33,244 bases of DNA from an uncultured Deferribacteres bacterium (lineage in GTDB: Bacteria > Zhuqueibacterota > JdFR-76 > DREG01). Position 1 is the first letter of the stretch. Each line of letters begins with the position of its first letter. The DNA lies in assembly GCA_913009825.1 (NCBI GenBank), contig CAJVYQ010000008.1, positions 78,484 through 111,727 of the forward strand, given 5' to 3'. Under the pieces are notes generated by a model that was not told where the DNA came from, searched no databases, and saw nothing but the letters and a program-made list of their open reading frames with translations. Shown here piece by piece: positions 16,636 through 25,467 of the stretch. The position numbers and the translations under genes were made by a program.

Positions 16636-17211
16636 TTAGCCCCAAAGCTGCCAGCGCAGAAAGATTAACAACGACACAAAAATAAAACTGGTCAACGTGC
16701 TTCGCTCCGAATGTAACGCTTTTTGCAGCGAAGGAATTCTTTCCTGTCCGCTGTTGTAAGACGGCAATTTAGGCAGGATGCGCGGCACATTTTGCCTGTA
16801 GGTTTGGTAAATTTCGCCAAAGTTCTTCTGCAAATATTCTTCTTCCAGACTGATGATAAACGCATACTGGACGACAAACAGAACGAACAACAGCAGCAAC
16901 ATCCACGGCATCCAGGGCCACGCTGCAATACAGAGACCGGAGGCCATAAGAAAATTTCCCAGGTATAATGGATTGCGCATAAAAGCATACGGCCCGGTCA
17001 TCACCAATTCTTCGCCGCCGGCGCCGGATGTGGTGCGCGTAGCGCTGCCGGCATGAGCCACCGCCCGGATGCGAATCAGTTCCCCCACAACGGATATGGA
17101 GATGCCGATTAGAAAAGTGTTCCAGGTCGGTTGGGCTAAAATCAAAACCGCAATGATCAGCGGGATAGGAGTGTAACTTCGGTTATCAAAAAAGAATTTG
17201 CGAATATCCAC
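16636..17211 (-). CDS. Isoprenylcysteine carboxyl methyltransferase (ICMT)-like membrane methyltransferase
   Basis: 191 residues with four to five membrane segments. The segment GPYAFMRNPLYLGNFLM is the SAM-binding hallmark of the ICMT / phospholipid-methyltransferase group (R-N-P-x-Y-x-G), and EEEYLQKNFGEIYQTYRQNV is the typical C-terminal E-E...Y-x-x-Y segment. The substrate in bacteria is unknown; protein prenylation is not expected, so a lipid or small-molecule acceptor is likelier. The start is GTG at 17211 with GGAG 7 nt before it. It lies 4 bp upstream of lpxB and presumably leads the lipid A operon, though its role there is not established. Confidence 0.83.
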   Translation of the reverse strand: MDIRKFFFDNRSYTPIPLIIAVLILAQPTWNTFLIGISISVVGELIRIRAVAHAGSATRTTSGAGGEELVMTGPYAFMRNPLYLGNFLMASGLCIAAWPWMPWMLLLLFVLFVVQYAFIISLEEEYLQKNFGEIYQTYRQNVPRILPKLPSYNSGQERIPSLQKALHSERSTLTSFIFVSLLIFLRWQLWG

Positions 17212-17237
17212 AGTAACTCCGGTTAGGTTTTAATTTT

Positions 17238-17311
17238 GTCACAATTCAGTTTTTTGAAGCGACACACTAAGCTGTCATTCCCTGCTATTTTTCAAAAAAC
17301 TAAATTGTGAC
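17238..17311. repeat. M3 palindromic element, copy 3 (short)
   Basis: 74 bp with ends GTCACAATTCAGTTTTTTGA (17238-17257) and its near-perfect complement ending at 17311, the same terminal sequence as the M3 copies at 8467 and 21057. The core keeps a GTCATTCCC motif but is much shorter. No flanking duplication is visible. It lies 27 bp upstream of the GTG start of the ICMT-like gene and so may carry or displace its promoter. Confidence 0.65.
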
Positions 17312-17345
17312 GCGTTCGTAAAAAATCCCAAAACTTGCGCATGAA

Positions 17346-17491
17346 TCTATATAGAGACTGAACGAAAAGTAGCTAAATTGTATATCAAACATCTTGTTTG
17401 AATTATAATCTTATTGAAAAGCAGGAAACTAAACAATTTATAAAACAAGCAAGATGCATGTTTTCCACTTTTCGTTAAGACACTATATATG
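17346..17491. repeat. Long imperfect inverted repeat, unassigned MITE-like element
   Basis: The left arm CTATATAGAGACTGAACGAA (17348-17367, continuing AAGT) pairs imperfectly with the right arm ACTTTTCGTTAAGACACTAT (17467-17486). A second, inner pair of arms (CATCTTGTTTG and CAAGCAAGATG) makes the whole 146 bp foldable. It is not related to M1-M4. No target duplication was found. Confidence 0.5.
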
Positions 17492-17703
17492 GCGAATAAA
17501 TGAATACACACCATATTATATGTTGATTGTATTTTTAATTTGTCGACTTTCCACGAGTACGTCAAATTTTTTTAATGATCACAGAGTTGTTAAAAATCAT
17601 AGGGGAATTGTAAACACCCGGAGAAATTCAATTGCTTACCGGAAGAGGTACGAAAACTCCTCTCTTGTTGCAGATTTCGGAAATTACTCAACTTTGCGAT
17701 TTG
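17492..17703. other. AT-rich intergenic stretch
   Basis: Between the unassigned inverted repeat and the end of the Gfo/Idh/MocA gene I see no gene, terminator hairpin or repeat; the short frames here lack ribosome-binding sites and recognisable motifs. Confidence 0.4.
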
Positions 17704-18702
17704 CTACTCTACCTCTACTCTGTTCCGCTTAATTTCATCCAATATCATCTGGGCAACTTGCAACGCGTGCAAACCGTCCCGGCCGCTTACCACAGGTTCT
17801 GTTCCCGACAAAACCGCATCCACAAATGATTGTAATTCCAACTTTAACGCATTCTCTTCCTCCGAGGGCAACTGCCGGTAAACAATCTGTTTGCGCACAC
17901 CATCCTTTTCAATGATTCCCCAGGAAACGGGAGAATAATTGGACGAAGCGTCCGGTATTGTCTTCAACTGGTAAACTTCCGCCAAACCGGCTAACAGATC
18001 CAAAGAAGCGTACATATCCTGTTGGAAAAAGCGTATTTTCCGCATTTTTTTCAGTGATATCCGGCTGGCGGTTAGATTAGCCACACACCCATTTTCAAAT
18101 TTAATTCTGGCATTGGCGATATCTTCATTTTCCGAAATCACCGAAACGCCGTTGGCATCGATGTTTTTTACCGGGCTTTTTACTACCGACAAAATCAGAT
18201 CGATATCATGAATCATCAGATCCAGCACAACAGCCACATCGGTTCCCCGCGGATTAAAAGAGGCCAGACGGTGTGCCTCAATAAACCTGGGTTGTAATGT
18301 ATCTGTGGGTAGTTTTTGAAAAGCGGGATTGAACCGTTCTATGTGGCCGACCTGTAACACGATTTCCTTTTCTTCGGCCAGACGAACCAGCCTTTCGGCC
18401 TGCTCGATGGAAGATGAAATCGGTTTTTCCACAAATACGGATTTGCCGTCCCGGATCGCTTCGGCGGCCAGGTCAAAATGTTTCACAGTCGGAACGGCGA
18501 TACAGAGAGCATCGATTCTGTCGAGCAGGTCTGCATAATTTGCCAAAAAATCTACGCCCAATTCATTCGCCACACGCACACCGCGTTCCCGGTCGATGTC
18601 GTACACGCTTACCAAATCAGCTGCCGGAATTTGCAGCAGATTCTGGCCATGATAGCGACCCAATTTGCCGACACCGGCGATGCCTATTTTGAGTTTTGGC
18701 AA
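17704..18702 (-). CDS. Gfo/Idh/MocA-family NAD(P)-dependent oxidoreductase
   Basis: 332 residues. The N-terminal Rossmann domain has IGIAGVGKLGRYHGQNLL (G-x-G-x-x-G), the loop AVPTVKHFDLAAEAIRDGK and the family signature VFVEKPIS with its catalytic Lys; the C-terminal domain carries HIERFNPAFQKL and VVLDLMIHDIDLILS, whose H-D-x-D segment is usual at the sugar-binding site. The start is TTG at 18702 with an AAGGAGA just before it. Relatives beside lpx genes include GnnA, which oxidises UDP-GlcNAc at C3 before amination by GnnB to give amide-linked lipid A acyl chains; that function is possible here but no gnnB is in the window. The gene is about 500 bp from the lipid A operon, on the same strand. 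Confidence 0.9.
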   Translation of the reverse strand: MPKLKIGIAGVGKLGRYHGQNLLQIPAADLVSVYDIDRERGVRVANELGVDFLANYADLLDRIDALCIAVPTVKHFDLAAEAIRDGKSVFVEKPISSSIEQAERLVRLAEEKEIVLQVGHIERFNPAFQKLPTDTLQPRFIEAHRLASFNPRGTDVAVVLDLMIHDIDLILSVVKSPVKNIDANGVSVISENEDIANARIKFENGCVANLTASRISLKKMRKIRFFQQDMYASLDLLAGLAEVYQLKTIPDASSNYSPVSWGIIEKDGVRKQIVYRQLPSEEENALKLELQSFVDAVLSGTEPVVSGRDGLHALQVAQMILDEIKRNRVEVE

Positions 18703-18833
18703 AATCTCTCCTTTTTCTGTAGATCAAACCTTCCGGGTTTTCAGATAATTACGGATATCACTATGTCTCACGATTTTTCCTTCATAAAACAATTCATACC
18801 ATCGAAGAAAAACCTGGAAGGTTTTCTTCCTTT

Positions 18834-20816
18834 TTACCTCCCACTTTTCAGACTTTCAATTTCATCCCGAATTTCGGCGGCTCGTTCAAACTGGAGGTCG
18901 ATGGCGGCTGCGCGCATCTCTTTTTCCAAAAATTCCAGAATATCTTCTCTGGCCATATCCTCCCCGGGCAGATGGATTTTTGTTTTCTTCTCCCATCTTA
19001 CCGTTTTTTCATCCGCGATGCGGGTAGAATGCATCACATCTTCAACGGATTTGTACACGGTTGTCGGTGTGATACCGTGTTCTTCATTATATTGCCGTTG
19101 TATTTCCCGGCGCCGGTTGGTCTCATCGATCACTTTCTGCATGGATTTAGTAACGTGAACCGCATAAAAAATTACCTTGCCGGCGACATTACGCGCCGCC
19201 CTGCCGGCAATTTGCATTAACGACCGCTCCGAACGCAGGAAGCCTTCTTTGTCCGCATCCAACACGGTAACCAGGGATACTTCCGGCAGATCCAGGCCTT
19301 CCCGCAGTAAATTAATGCCGACCAAAACATCAAAATCCGCCAGACGTAAACCCCGCAGAATCTCCATCCGGTCCAATGTATTCACTTCGGAATGTAGATA
19401 GCGCACCCGGATACCGGCATCGGCCAGATAATCGGTTAAATCTTCCGCCATTCGTTTTGTAAGCGTGGTTACCAAAACGCGCTCCTTTCTGGTACAACGT
19501 TGGCGAATCTCTGCAATCAGATCATCGATCTGTCCTTCGATCGGCCTTACTTCTATTTCCGGATCCATCAATCCGGTGGGACGAATGATCTGCTCAACCA
19601 CCACACCTTTGCATTTTTCCAATTCATAATCAGCCGGTGTTGCCGACATAAAAATGATCCGGTGAAACATAGATTCAAATTCATCAAAATAGAGAGGGCG
19701 GTTATCCAGAGCGGACGGCAAACGGAAACCGTGCTCAACCAGTGTTTCTTTGCGGGACCGGTCGCCGCGGTACATGCCGCGAAACTGCGGCAGTGTAACA
19801 TGGGATTCATCCGCAATCATCAAAAATTCCTTGGGAAAATAATCCAGCAACGTGGCCGGCCGCTGTCCCGCTTCCCTGCCGGAAAGGTGACGTGAATAGT
19901 TCTCTATCCCGGAACAGTAGCCGATTTCCAGCATCATCTCCAGATCGTAGTTGGTACGCATTTCCAATCGTTGGGCTTCTAACAATTTATTTTGACTACG
20001 ATATTCAGCCAACCGTTCTTCAAGTTCAGTACGTATCCTCCCCATAGCCATTTCCAGTTTGGGCTGAGTGGTTACAAAATGTTTGGCAGGGTATATCGCT
20101 AACCTGGGCATATCGGAAATAATTTCTCCCGTCAATGTGTCTATTTTGTAAATGGACTCAACCTGGTTGCCGAACAATTCCACCCGCACCGCCTGTTCTT
20201 CGTAAGCCGGAAAAATCTCCACAACATCACCACGCACCCGAAAAGTGCCGCGATGAAAATCGATATCATTACGTGTGTAATGTATATCGATCAGTTTCAG
20301 CAAAATTTCATCCCTGTCGATCTCCTGACCCCGTTCCAGAAACAGAAGCAGATCGCGGTAATCATCCGGCGAGCCTAATCCGTAGATGCAGGATACGGAG
20401 GCGACAATGATCACATCATCCCGTTCCAACAGAGCGCTGGTGGTTTTTAAACGCAGCCGGTCTATTTCATCATTGACGGAGGTATCTTTTTCGATGTATG
20501 TATCGGTTGTAGGCAGGTACGCCTCGGGTTGATAATAATCGTAATAGCTGATAAAATATTCCACGGCATTCTCCGGAAAGAAGGATTTCAACTCCCCGTA
20601 AAGCTGCGCGGCCAGTGTTTTATTGTGAGAGATAACCAGCGCCGGTTTGCCGTAGTTGACAATGACATTGGCGATGGTAAACGTTTTGCCTGAACCGGTC
20701 ACTCCTAAAAGTGTCTGGAACATGTCACCGCGGCGAAGGCCTTCCGTCAATTCCGAGATGGCTCTCCCCTGGTCTCCCTGCGGTTCAAAATCCGATTTTA
20801 ATTTAAAAACGGCCAT
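18834..20816 (-). CDS. uvrB: UvrABC excinuclease subunit B
   Basis: DNA-damage verification helicase of nucleotide excision repair; it is loaded by UvrA2 and recruits UvrC. 660 residues, normal length. Visible: Walker A GVTGSGKT at 38-45, the beta-hairpin region [20 protein letters not shown] that clamps one strand, the UvrA-interaction domain, [13 protein letters not shown] (Walker B), [12 protein letters not shown], helicase motifs V and VI ([13 protein letters not shown] and QIAGRAARN) and the C-terminal UVR motif ([20 protein letters not shown]), which contacts UvrC. All motifs are intact. The gene reads towards the Gfo/Idh gene with a 131-bp gap; an imperfect hairpin around 18807-18833 may attenuate transcription after it. 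A single-gene transcription unit is likely. Confidence 0.98.
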   Translation of the reverse strand: MAVFKLKSDFEPQGDQGRAISELTEGLRRGDMFQTLLGVTGSGKTFTIANVIVNYGKPALVISHNKTLAAQLYGELKSFFPENAVEYFISYYDYYQPEAYLPTTDTYIEKDTSVNDEIDRLRLKTTSALLERDDVIIVASVSCIYGLGSPDDYRDLLLFLERGQEIDRDEILLKLIDIHYTRNDIDFHRGTFRVRGDVVEIFPAYEEQAVRVELFGNQVESIYKIDTLTGEIISDMPRLAIYPAKHFVTTQPKLEMAMGRIRTELEERLAEYRSQNKLLEAQRLEMRTNYDLEMMLEIGYCSGIENYSRHLSGREAGQRPATLLDYFPKEFLMIADESHVTLPQFRGMYRGDRSRKETLVEHGFRLPSALDNRPLYFDEFESMFHRIIFMSATPADYELEKCKGVVVEQIIRPTGLMDPEIEVRPIEGQIDDLIAEIRQRCTRKERVLVTTLTKRMAEDLTDYLADAGIRVRYLHSEVNTLDRMEILRGLRLADFDVLVGINLLREGLDLPEVSLVTVLDADKEGFLRSERSLMQIAGRAARNVAGKVIFYAVHVTKSMQKVIDETNRRREIQRQYNEEHGITPTTVYKSVEDVMHSTRIADEKTVRWEKKTKIHLPGEDMAREDILEFLEKEMRAAAIDLQFERAAEIRDEIESLKSGR

Positions 20817-21056
20817 CTATCCTTTTCAATTTATGAGAAAACCTGCATTTTAAATTAAATTAAAATATACAGGGGAATGCAGGTAAAATCAAGCGGAAAA
20901 CCGGAAGGACAAAAACCAGAATGGCCGGAAGCAGTTCTTTCTGCTTAAATTCTTTGCAAATTCCGGAATCTTGATGTACATTGTTACTTATTTTGTAACC
21001 AAACAGGTTACCGGAAGAACATAGGAAAACATAACTTTCAAGAAACTTGAATTTTT

Positions 21057-21525
21057 GTAACATTTTAGTTCTTTGAAATAATTGTTCCATTTCGCTTTTC
21101 CGGGTAAAACCTCAGTTACGGGTGGAAGTATGCATAAACCTTATTTTTGTTTTTTCAACCTTAATAGCTGCAAGTAGCCCCACCCCATTTTTACCTTATT
21201 ACCTTATTTTTCATGTTTTCATATCACAACTAAGGTAATAAGGTTTAGAGACTTGGTTGCAAATCATGCTATTAAGGTGTAAAAGATAAAAATAAGGTTT
21301 TCAGAACTCTAAAATGGGTAGCTCAGGCTACAAAATAATGAAGCGATACCACTTTTATCCACCCGTAACTGAGGTTTTACTTTTCCGGTACGACACGCGA
21401 AATTGTTATTCACGCATGATTCAAGCGGGAATCCACATTAATCCGGAAAATGGATTCCCGATAAAAACATTCGGGAATGACAAAATGCCGGATGATGGCA
21501 ATTTTTCAAAATACTAAAGTGTTAC
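21057..21525. repeat. M3 palindromic element, copy 2, interrupted by an M4 element
   Basis: Left end GTAACATTTTAGTTCTTTGA (21057-21076) and the complementary right end ending ACTAAAGTGTTAC (21525) agree at 19 of 23 positions and match the other M3 copies. The flanks are GAATTTTT (21049-21056) and GAATATTT (21526-21533), an 8-bp duplication with one change. An M4 element with its own perfect duplication lies inside (21104-21380); the element without it is about 184 bp. The core has GGAATCCA...TGGATTCCC arms like copy 1. Confidence 0.75.
21104..21380. repeat. M4 palindromic element nested inside M3 copy 2
   Basis: 277 bp bounded by a perfect 22-bp inverted repeat (21104-21125, beginning GTAAAACCTCAGTTACGG, and 21359-21380) and a perfect 8-bp target duplication TTTTCCGG (21096-21103 and 21381-21388). 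Inner arms (ACCTTATTTTTG...CCTTAATAGC and GCTATTAAGG...AAAATAAGGT) and a third pair (ACCTTATTACCTTA and TAAGGTAATAAGGT) make it foldable along its length. It has no open frame of note. This is the freshest-looking insertion in the window. Confidence 0.88.
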
Positions 21526-21581
21526 GAATATTTTTAGAAGTTTCTTGTATTCATCGAGACGCGCAAAATAGGCGGGTCTTG

Positions 21582-21706
21582 GTCACTATTCAGATACAAT
21601 ACGTTTATGTTGGAAGCTGTTTTACATCCCCCGTACCCCCGAAACGACTATAGTCCCTTTTTGTGGAGGTGCGGGGAGTATTCCTTCAATCTGCCTGAAT
21701 AGTAAC
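21582..21706. repeat. M2 palindromic element, copy 2 (diverged)
   Basis: 125 bp between GTCACTATTCAG (21582-21593) and CTGAATAGTAAC (21695-21706). The core differs from the other M2 copies: an imperfect CCCCCGTACCCCC...GGAGGTGCGGGG palindrome resembling the hairpin at 31746-31787 takes the place of the GCCTGC type. No target duplication remains. Confidence 0.6.
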
Positions 21707-21761
21707 AGAAAAAGACACAAGTCGCAAAATTGCAAAACATTCAAAATCAGGGAGATGAAAT

Positions 21762-22952
21762 ATGCAAGCCGTCATGATGGTTGCCGGAAAGAGTACGCGT
21801 ACCTGCCCTCTAACACTCACACGCCCTAAACCGCTGCTGCCGGTTTTAAACAAACCGCTGATCTATTTTAACCTGGATCAATTAGCCGGTCTTGTCGATG
21901 AAGTCATCCTCATTACCGGGTATCGCAAAGAGTCGATCGGCGATCTGTTGGGTAACAGTTACCGGGGAATGAGGATTGTTTACCGGGAGCAAAAAGAACA
22001 GTTGGGAACAGGTCATGCTGTTTTGCAGGCGGCCCCGCATATCAGAGGTCCGTTTATTGTGATGAACGGAGACGATCTGTTTGCCCGGGAAGACATGGAA
22101 ATGTTAACGAATTACCGTTTTGCCGCGCTGGCGTTGAAAGTACCGGACCCGTCGCTGTATGGCGTCTACAATGTTACGGAGACTAATCAGGTAATCCGCC
22201 TGATAGAAAAGCCGAATGAGGAGATTGGCAATTTGGCAAATGTTGGCTGCTACCTGTTCCAGCCATCCATCTTCCCGATCCTGGAAAAAACCGAACCGAG
22301 TGAAAGAGGTGAAATCGAAATCACGTCAGCCATTCAAACTATTGCCAAAATCGAACCTTTCTTTGTTTTGGAACTGAATAAATATTGGCTGCCCACCGGC
22401 TATCCCTGGGATTTGCTTAAAACTCAAAATTACTTATTCGATCATTACTTCCGGCCCGAATCACAACAGGTAAGCGAACAGGACCTGACCATCACCGGAA
22501 ATGTTCAGATCGGAGAAAACACAATTTTGCAGCGAGGAGTTGAGATAAACGGTCCGACAGTAATCGGGGATCATTGCGAGATTGGCGCCGGAACATTCAT
22601 CGGCCCTTACACGAGTATTGGTTCCGGATCCATCATTGGCCGCGGCAGTATCATCGATCATTCTATATTTCTAAAAGAAGTCACTGTAGGCTTAAACAAC
22701 CTCATTCGCTATTCGGTTTTAGGCGAGCACGTTTCTATAGGAGAAGCCTGCCATTTCATATCCCAACATCCCGGGCGGAAAAAAATCACTTCGAAAGTAA
22801 AAGGAAAACAGGTTGATGTGCAACTGCCCAACCTGGGAACCATAGCGGCGGATCATGCGGAAATTGGCGCTCACACTATCATCTATCCGGGTTGTAAAAT
22901 CATGCCGACAAAAGTGATCCCCATAGTAAGCAAAATTGAGCAGGATGTTTGA
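21762..22952 (+). CDS. Bifunctional-type sugar-1-phosphate nucleotidylyltransferase with left-handed beta-helix domain
   Basis: 396 residues. The N-terminal nucleotidyltransferase domain begins MQAVMMVAGKSTRTCPLTLT followed by RPKPLLPVLNKP, the nucleotide-binding signature, with GTGHAVLQAA, IVMNGDDLF (metal-binding Asp) and RLIEKPNEE further on. From about residue 245 come hexapeptide repeats (ITGNVQIGENTILQRGVEI, TVIGDHCEIGAGTFIGPYTS) that form a left-handed beta-helix and can acetylate an amino sugar in GlmU and its archaeal relatives. A UDP-GlcNAc, UDP-glucose or dTDP-sugar product is possible, and the acetyltransferase half may be structural only. GGGAG precedes the ATG. It is a solitary gene on the plus strand, with repeats filling the gap before it. 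Confidence 0.85.
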   Translation: MQAVMMVAGKSTRTCPLTLTRPKPLLPVLNKPLIYFNLDQLAGLVDEVILITGYRKESIGDLLGNSYRGMRIVYREQKEQLGTGHAVLQAAPHIRGPFIVMNGDDLFAREDMEMLTNYRFAALALKVPDPSLYGVYNVTETNQVIRLIEKPNEEIGNLANVGCYLFQPSIFPILEKTEPSERGEIEITSAIQTIAKIEPFFVLELNKYWLPTGYPWDLLKTQNYLFDHYFRPESQQVSEQDLTITGNVQIGENTILQRGVEINGPTVIGDHCEIGAGTFIGPYTSIGSGSIIGRGSIIDHSIFLKEVTVGLNNLIRYSVLGEHVSIGEACHFISQHPGRKKITSKVKGKQVDVQLPNLGTIAADHAEIGAHTIIYPGCKIMPTKVIPIVSKIEQDV

Positions 22953-23027
22953 TGGGGTTCAGGGAAAAAGAACGAACTCCGATCAATTCTCAAAAAGAAT
23001 AAAATTTTCTTGATAAATGAACAATAA

Positions 23028-23063
23028 AACATTAAATTTTAACCTTTGTAAAAATTTAATGTT
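23028..23063. promoter_or_regulatory. Inverted repeat before the toxin/antitoxin chimera
   Basis: A 13-bp perfect inverted repeat (AACATTAAATTTT at 23028-23040 and its complement at 23051-23063) with a 10-nt spacer, 21 bp before the TTG start of the chimeric gene. It could be an autoregulatory operator, as common before toxin-antitoxin genes, or a weak hairpin after the gene at 21762-22952. There is no T-run characteristic of a terminator. Confidence 0.45.
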
Positions 23064-23083
23064 AGATGTAAAGGCAAAACGAG

Positions 23084-23359
23084 TTGCAGTACGAAATTAC
23101 AATCAAACCTCAGGCGATAAAAGATGGGAGGAAAATTCCGGGAAAAATTCTTAAGCGAATATTTGAAAATATTGCAGAAATAGGAAATGATTTACATGGA
23201 GATATCAAACAATTGACTAATTTTAATCCGGAATATCAATTGAGAGAGGAACTTCAGGATTTTGAGGATATGAGAGATCTCCGCGAAGCAAAGGAAAAAG
23301 AGAAAAATAGTCGCGGAATGAGCTTGTCAGAAGCAAAAAAAGAATTGAATATTAGATAA
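23084..23359 (+). pseudogene. RelE-like toxin N-terminus joined to antitoxin-like C-terminus (chimeric relic)
   Basis: A 91-codon frame beginning with TTG. Residues 1 to about 52 (QYEITIKPQAIKDGRKIP through GDIKQLTNFNPEYQLR) look like the first half of a RelE/ParE toxin, ending exactly where the conserved R-V-G-x-Y-R strand should begin. Residues 53-91 (EELQDFEDMRDLREAKEKEK and SLSEAKKELNI) look instead like the C-terminal half of the partner antitoxin. The natural order is antitoxin then toxin, so this looks like a deletion between two tandem modules. The toxin half lacks its catalytic C-terminal strands, so it is unlikely to cleave RNA. An M2 repeat starts 4 bp after the stop. I cannot exclude that it is still expressed as a small protein. 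Confidence 0.6.
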
Positions 23360-23363
23360 CAAC

Positions 23364-23483
23364 GTAACTATTAAGGTATGCTATATTCATGAACAGTATT
23401 AACGCTTCGACTCCCCGCCTGCTGCAGGCAGGGATTCGAAGGCTTTTTGCGCAATAAACGAAAATCATACCTTAAATAGTTAC
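23364..23483. repeat. M2 palindromic element, copy 3
   Basis: 120 bp bounded by GTAACTATTAAGGTATG (23364-23380) and the complementary CATACCTTAAATAGTTAC (23466-23483). The flanks ATAACAAC (23356-23363) and ATAACAAT (23484-23491) are an 8-bp duplication with one change. The core is CTTCGACTCCCCGCCTGC with complementary GCAGGCAGGGATTCGAAG (about 23405-23442). Confidence 0.8.
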
Positions 23484-23595
23484 ATAACAATAAACAACTG
23501 CACCGGACCACTATTCTGCCGGCACTCCATAACGGCAGGTGAGTTAACTCGATAGACGCGAATCTTGCTTTAATGAGAGGGAAAGGAGAACTTTC

Positions 23596-25401
23596 ATGGT
23601 AATGAAAAAAATGCGTGAGCATACCAAAACATTTCTTGTTATTTTGGTACTCGCATTTGTGGGCACAATTATCTTCGACTGGGGTATGAATGTAACCGGT
23701 ATCAAAAAACGCCCCAATGTGGCGGGCGAAGTAAATGGAGAAGAGATCAAATGGGATCAGTTCAACCGCCGCTATCAACAATTGGTCGAGAATAAGCGTG
23801 AACAGGGACAGGACAATTTGTCGGACAACGACATGATGCAGATAGAAAACCAGGTCTGGGATGAAATTGTTCAGGAAATTTTAATCAGGCAGGAAATTCA
23901 TCGCCGCGGAATTGTCGCCACGGACAGCGAGATTGTCATGATTCTGAAAAACAATCCGCCGAAGATTTTGCGGGATGTTCAGTCATTTCAAACCGACGGT
24001 AAGTTTGATATGCAAAAATACCGCGCTGCTTTGACTGATCAAAATCCACAGAATCAGTCATTTTGGCTGCAGGCGGAAGATTATGTGCGCAATTTTATGC
24101 TGCCTTACCAAAAATTGCAGGAACAAATTGCCGCTTCCGTTTTTGTCACGCCGGAAGAAGTTCGCTGGAATTACATCAAGCAGAACGAAAAAATAAAAGT
24201 CCAATATATTTTCTTTGATCCCAATAATATCTCCGACGATGAAGTAAACGTAGATAACAGTGAAATCGAAAAATATTACCGGGACCATGAAAAAAAATAT
24301 CACGAACCGGAGAAACGGAAGATCGATTATGTCATGTTTCCGTTCGTACCCACTGCTAATGATTCACAGGCAGTATTCAGCGATGCCAAAGACTTGATGA
24401 AACGGATCAAAAATGGAGAAGATTTTGCAAAGCTGGCAAAATCATACTCGGAAGATCCCGGTTCTGCACAAAAGGGTGGCGAGCTCGGATTTTTTGGCAA
24501 AGGGACGATGGTTAAACAGTTCGATGATGCCGCATTTTCTGCCAAAGTTGGCACGGTTGTGGGTCCAATTAAAAGCTCTTTCGGTATTCATATCATCGAA
24601 GTGGAAGAGAAAAAAGTGGAAAATGGGGAAGAGAAAGTAAGAGCCCGGCATATTTTACTAAAATTTACAACCAGCAGCCAGACAGAAAGCGACATGAAAA
24701 CCAAGGCCAGTCTTTTTGCCATGGATGCTATGGAAATGGGTTTTTCCGAAGCGGCGAGCAGGGATTCTCTTAAGATTGAAACATCGCCGTTCTTCATCGA
24801 AGGCGGTTTCATTCCGGGCATCGGATTTTCACGAACCATCAATCAATTTGTTCACAAGAGTAAAATCGGAGATATCCGGGAAGAACCTTTCTATACGGAT
24901 CGTGGTTACGTGGTGGCCAAAATCAACGATATTCAACCGGAACGGACAAAACCTTTAGCTGATGTTTCTGCCTCTATTAAAAGCATGTTAATCCGGGAGA
25001 AAAAAATAGAAGAAATTGGTAAATATTGCGCCGGTGTAAGATCTAAAATGTTAGTGACTGCCGATTTTCAAACCATAGCAGAAAAAGATTCTTTGAAAAT
25101 TACGGAGACAAATCAGTTCTCGCGCAACGATTATATACCTCAGGTTGGCAAAGATCCTGATTTCACCGGAACCGCTTTTGGCCTGAATGTAAATAAAATT
25201 TCTCATCCGGTTAAGACCGCCAGAGGATATTATCTCATCAAAGTGATTGAGAAAGTACCTATCGATGAAGCTAATTTTGAAGCACAAAAAAATACGCTGC
25301 GGCAAACAATTCTGAGTAGAAAACAACAGCAGGCTTTCATCGATTGGTTCAACGACTTGAAAGCGAAAGCCAGGATCAAAGACCTGCGACAAAACGCATA
25401 A
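23596..25401 (+). CDS. PpiD/SurA-like membrane-anchored peptidyl-prolyl isomerase
   Basis: 601 residues, preceded by AAAGGAG at a good spacing. An N-terminal anchor (FLVILVLAFVGTIIFDWGM, about 13-31) holds the protein at the periplasmic face. Residues about 40-190 form a SurA_N-like chaperone region (GEVNGEEIKWDQFNRRYQQL). A parvulin domain follows at about 235-337 (KLAKSYSEDPGSAQKGGELG, FGIHIIEVEEK), and a second PPIC-like region starts with VRARHILLKF at about 348; a third partial repeat appears near the end (FGLNVNKISHPVKTARGYY). The protein would help fold outer-membrane or periplasmic proteins as they leave the Sec channel. The length matches PpiD (about 620). It stands alone on the plus strand; the second parvulin-like region seems degenerate. 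Confidence 0.9.
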   Translation: MVMKKMREHTKTFLVILVLAFVGTIIFDWGMNVTGIKKRPNVAGEVNGEEIKWDQFNRRYQQLVENKREQGQDNLSDNDMMQIENQVWDEIVQEILIRQEIHRRGIVATDSEIVMILKNNPPKILRDVQSFQTDGKFDMQKYRAALTDQNPQNQSFWLQAEDYVRNFMLPYQKLQEQIAASVFVTPEEVRWNYIKQNEKIKVQYIFFDPNNISDDEVNVDNSEIEKYYRDHEKKYHEPEKRKIDYVMFPFVPTANDSQAVFSDAKDLMKRIKNGEDFAKLAKSYSEDPGSAQKGGELGFFGKGTMVKQFDDAAFSAKVGTVVGPIKSSFGIHIIEVEEKKVENGEEKVRARHILLKFTTSSQTESDMKTKASLFAMDAMEMGFSEAASRDSLKIETSPFFIEGGFIPGIGFSRTINQFVHKSKIGDIREEPFYTDRGYVVAKINDIQPERTKPLADVSASIKSMLIREKKIEEIGKYCAGVRSKMLVTADFQTIAEKDSLKITETNQFSRNDYIPQVGKDPDFTGTAFGLNVNKISHPVKTARGYYLIKVIEKVPIDEANFEAQKNTLRQTILSRKQQQAFIDWFNDLKAKARIKDLRQNA

Positions 25402-25467
25402 TACGGAGAATTGCCGTAATCCCATTTGTAAACCAAAAAAGTATCCGCTCAATAAATCATGGTAGTG

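Noticed and set aside
18478-19158. 226-codon plus-strand frame across the Gfo/Idh-uvrB junction
   Set aside because: It is antisense to two clear genes with intact motifs and carries no family signature.
20860-21090. 76-codon minus-strand frame after uvrB
   Set aside because: It runs into the left end of the M3 repeat, has no family motif, and its composition is that of AT-rich intergenic DNA.
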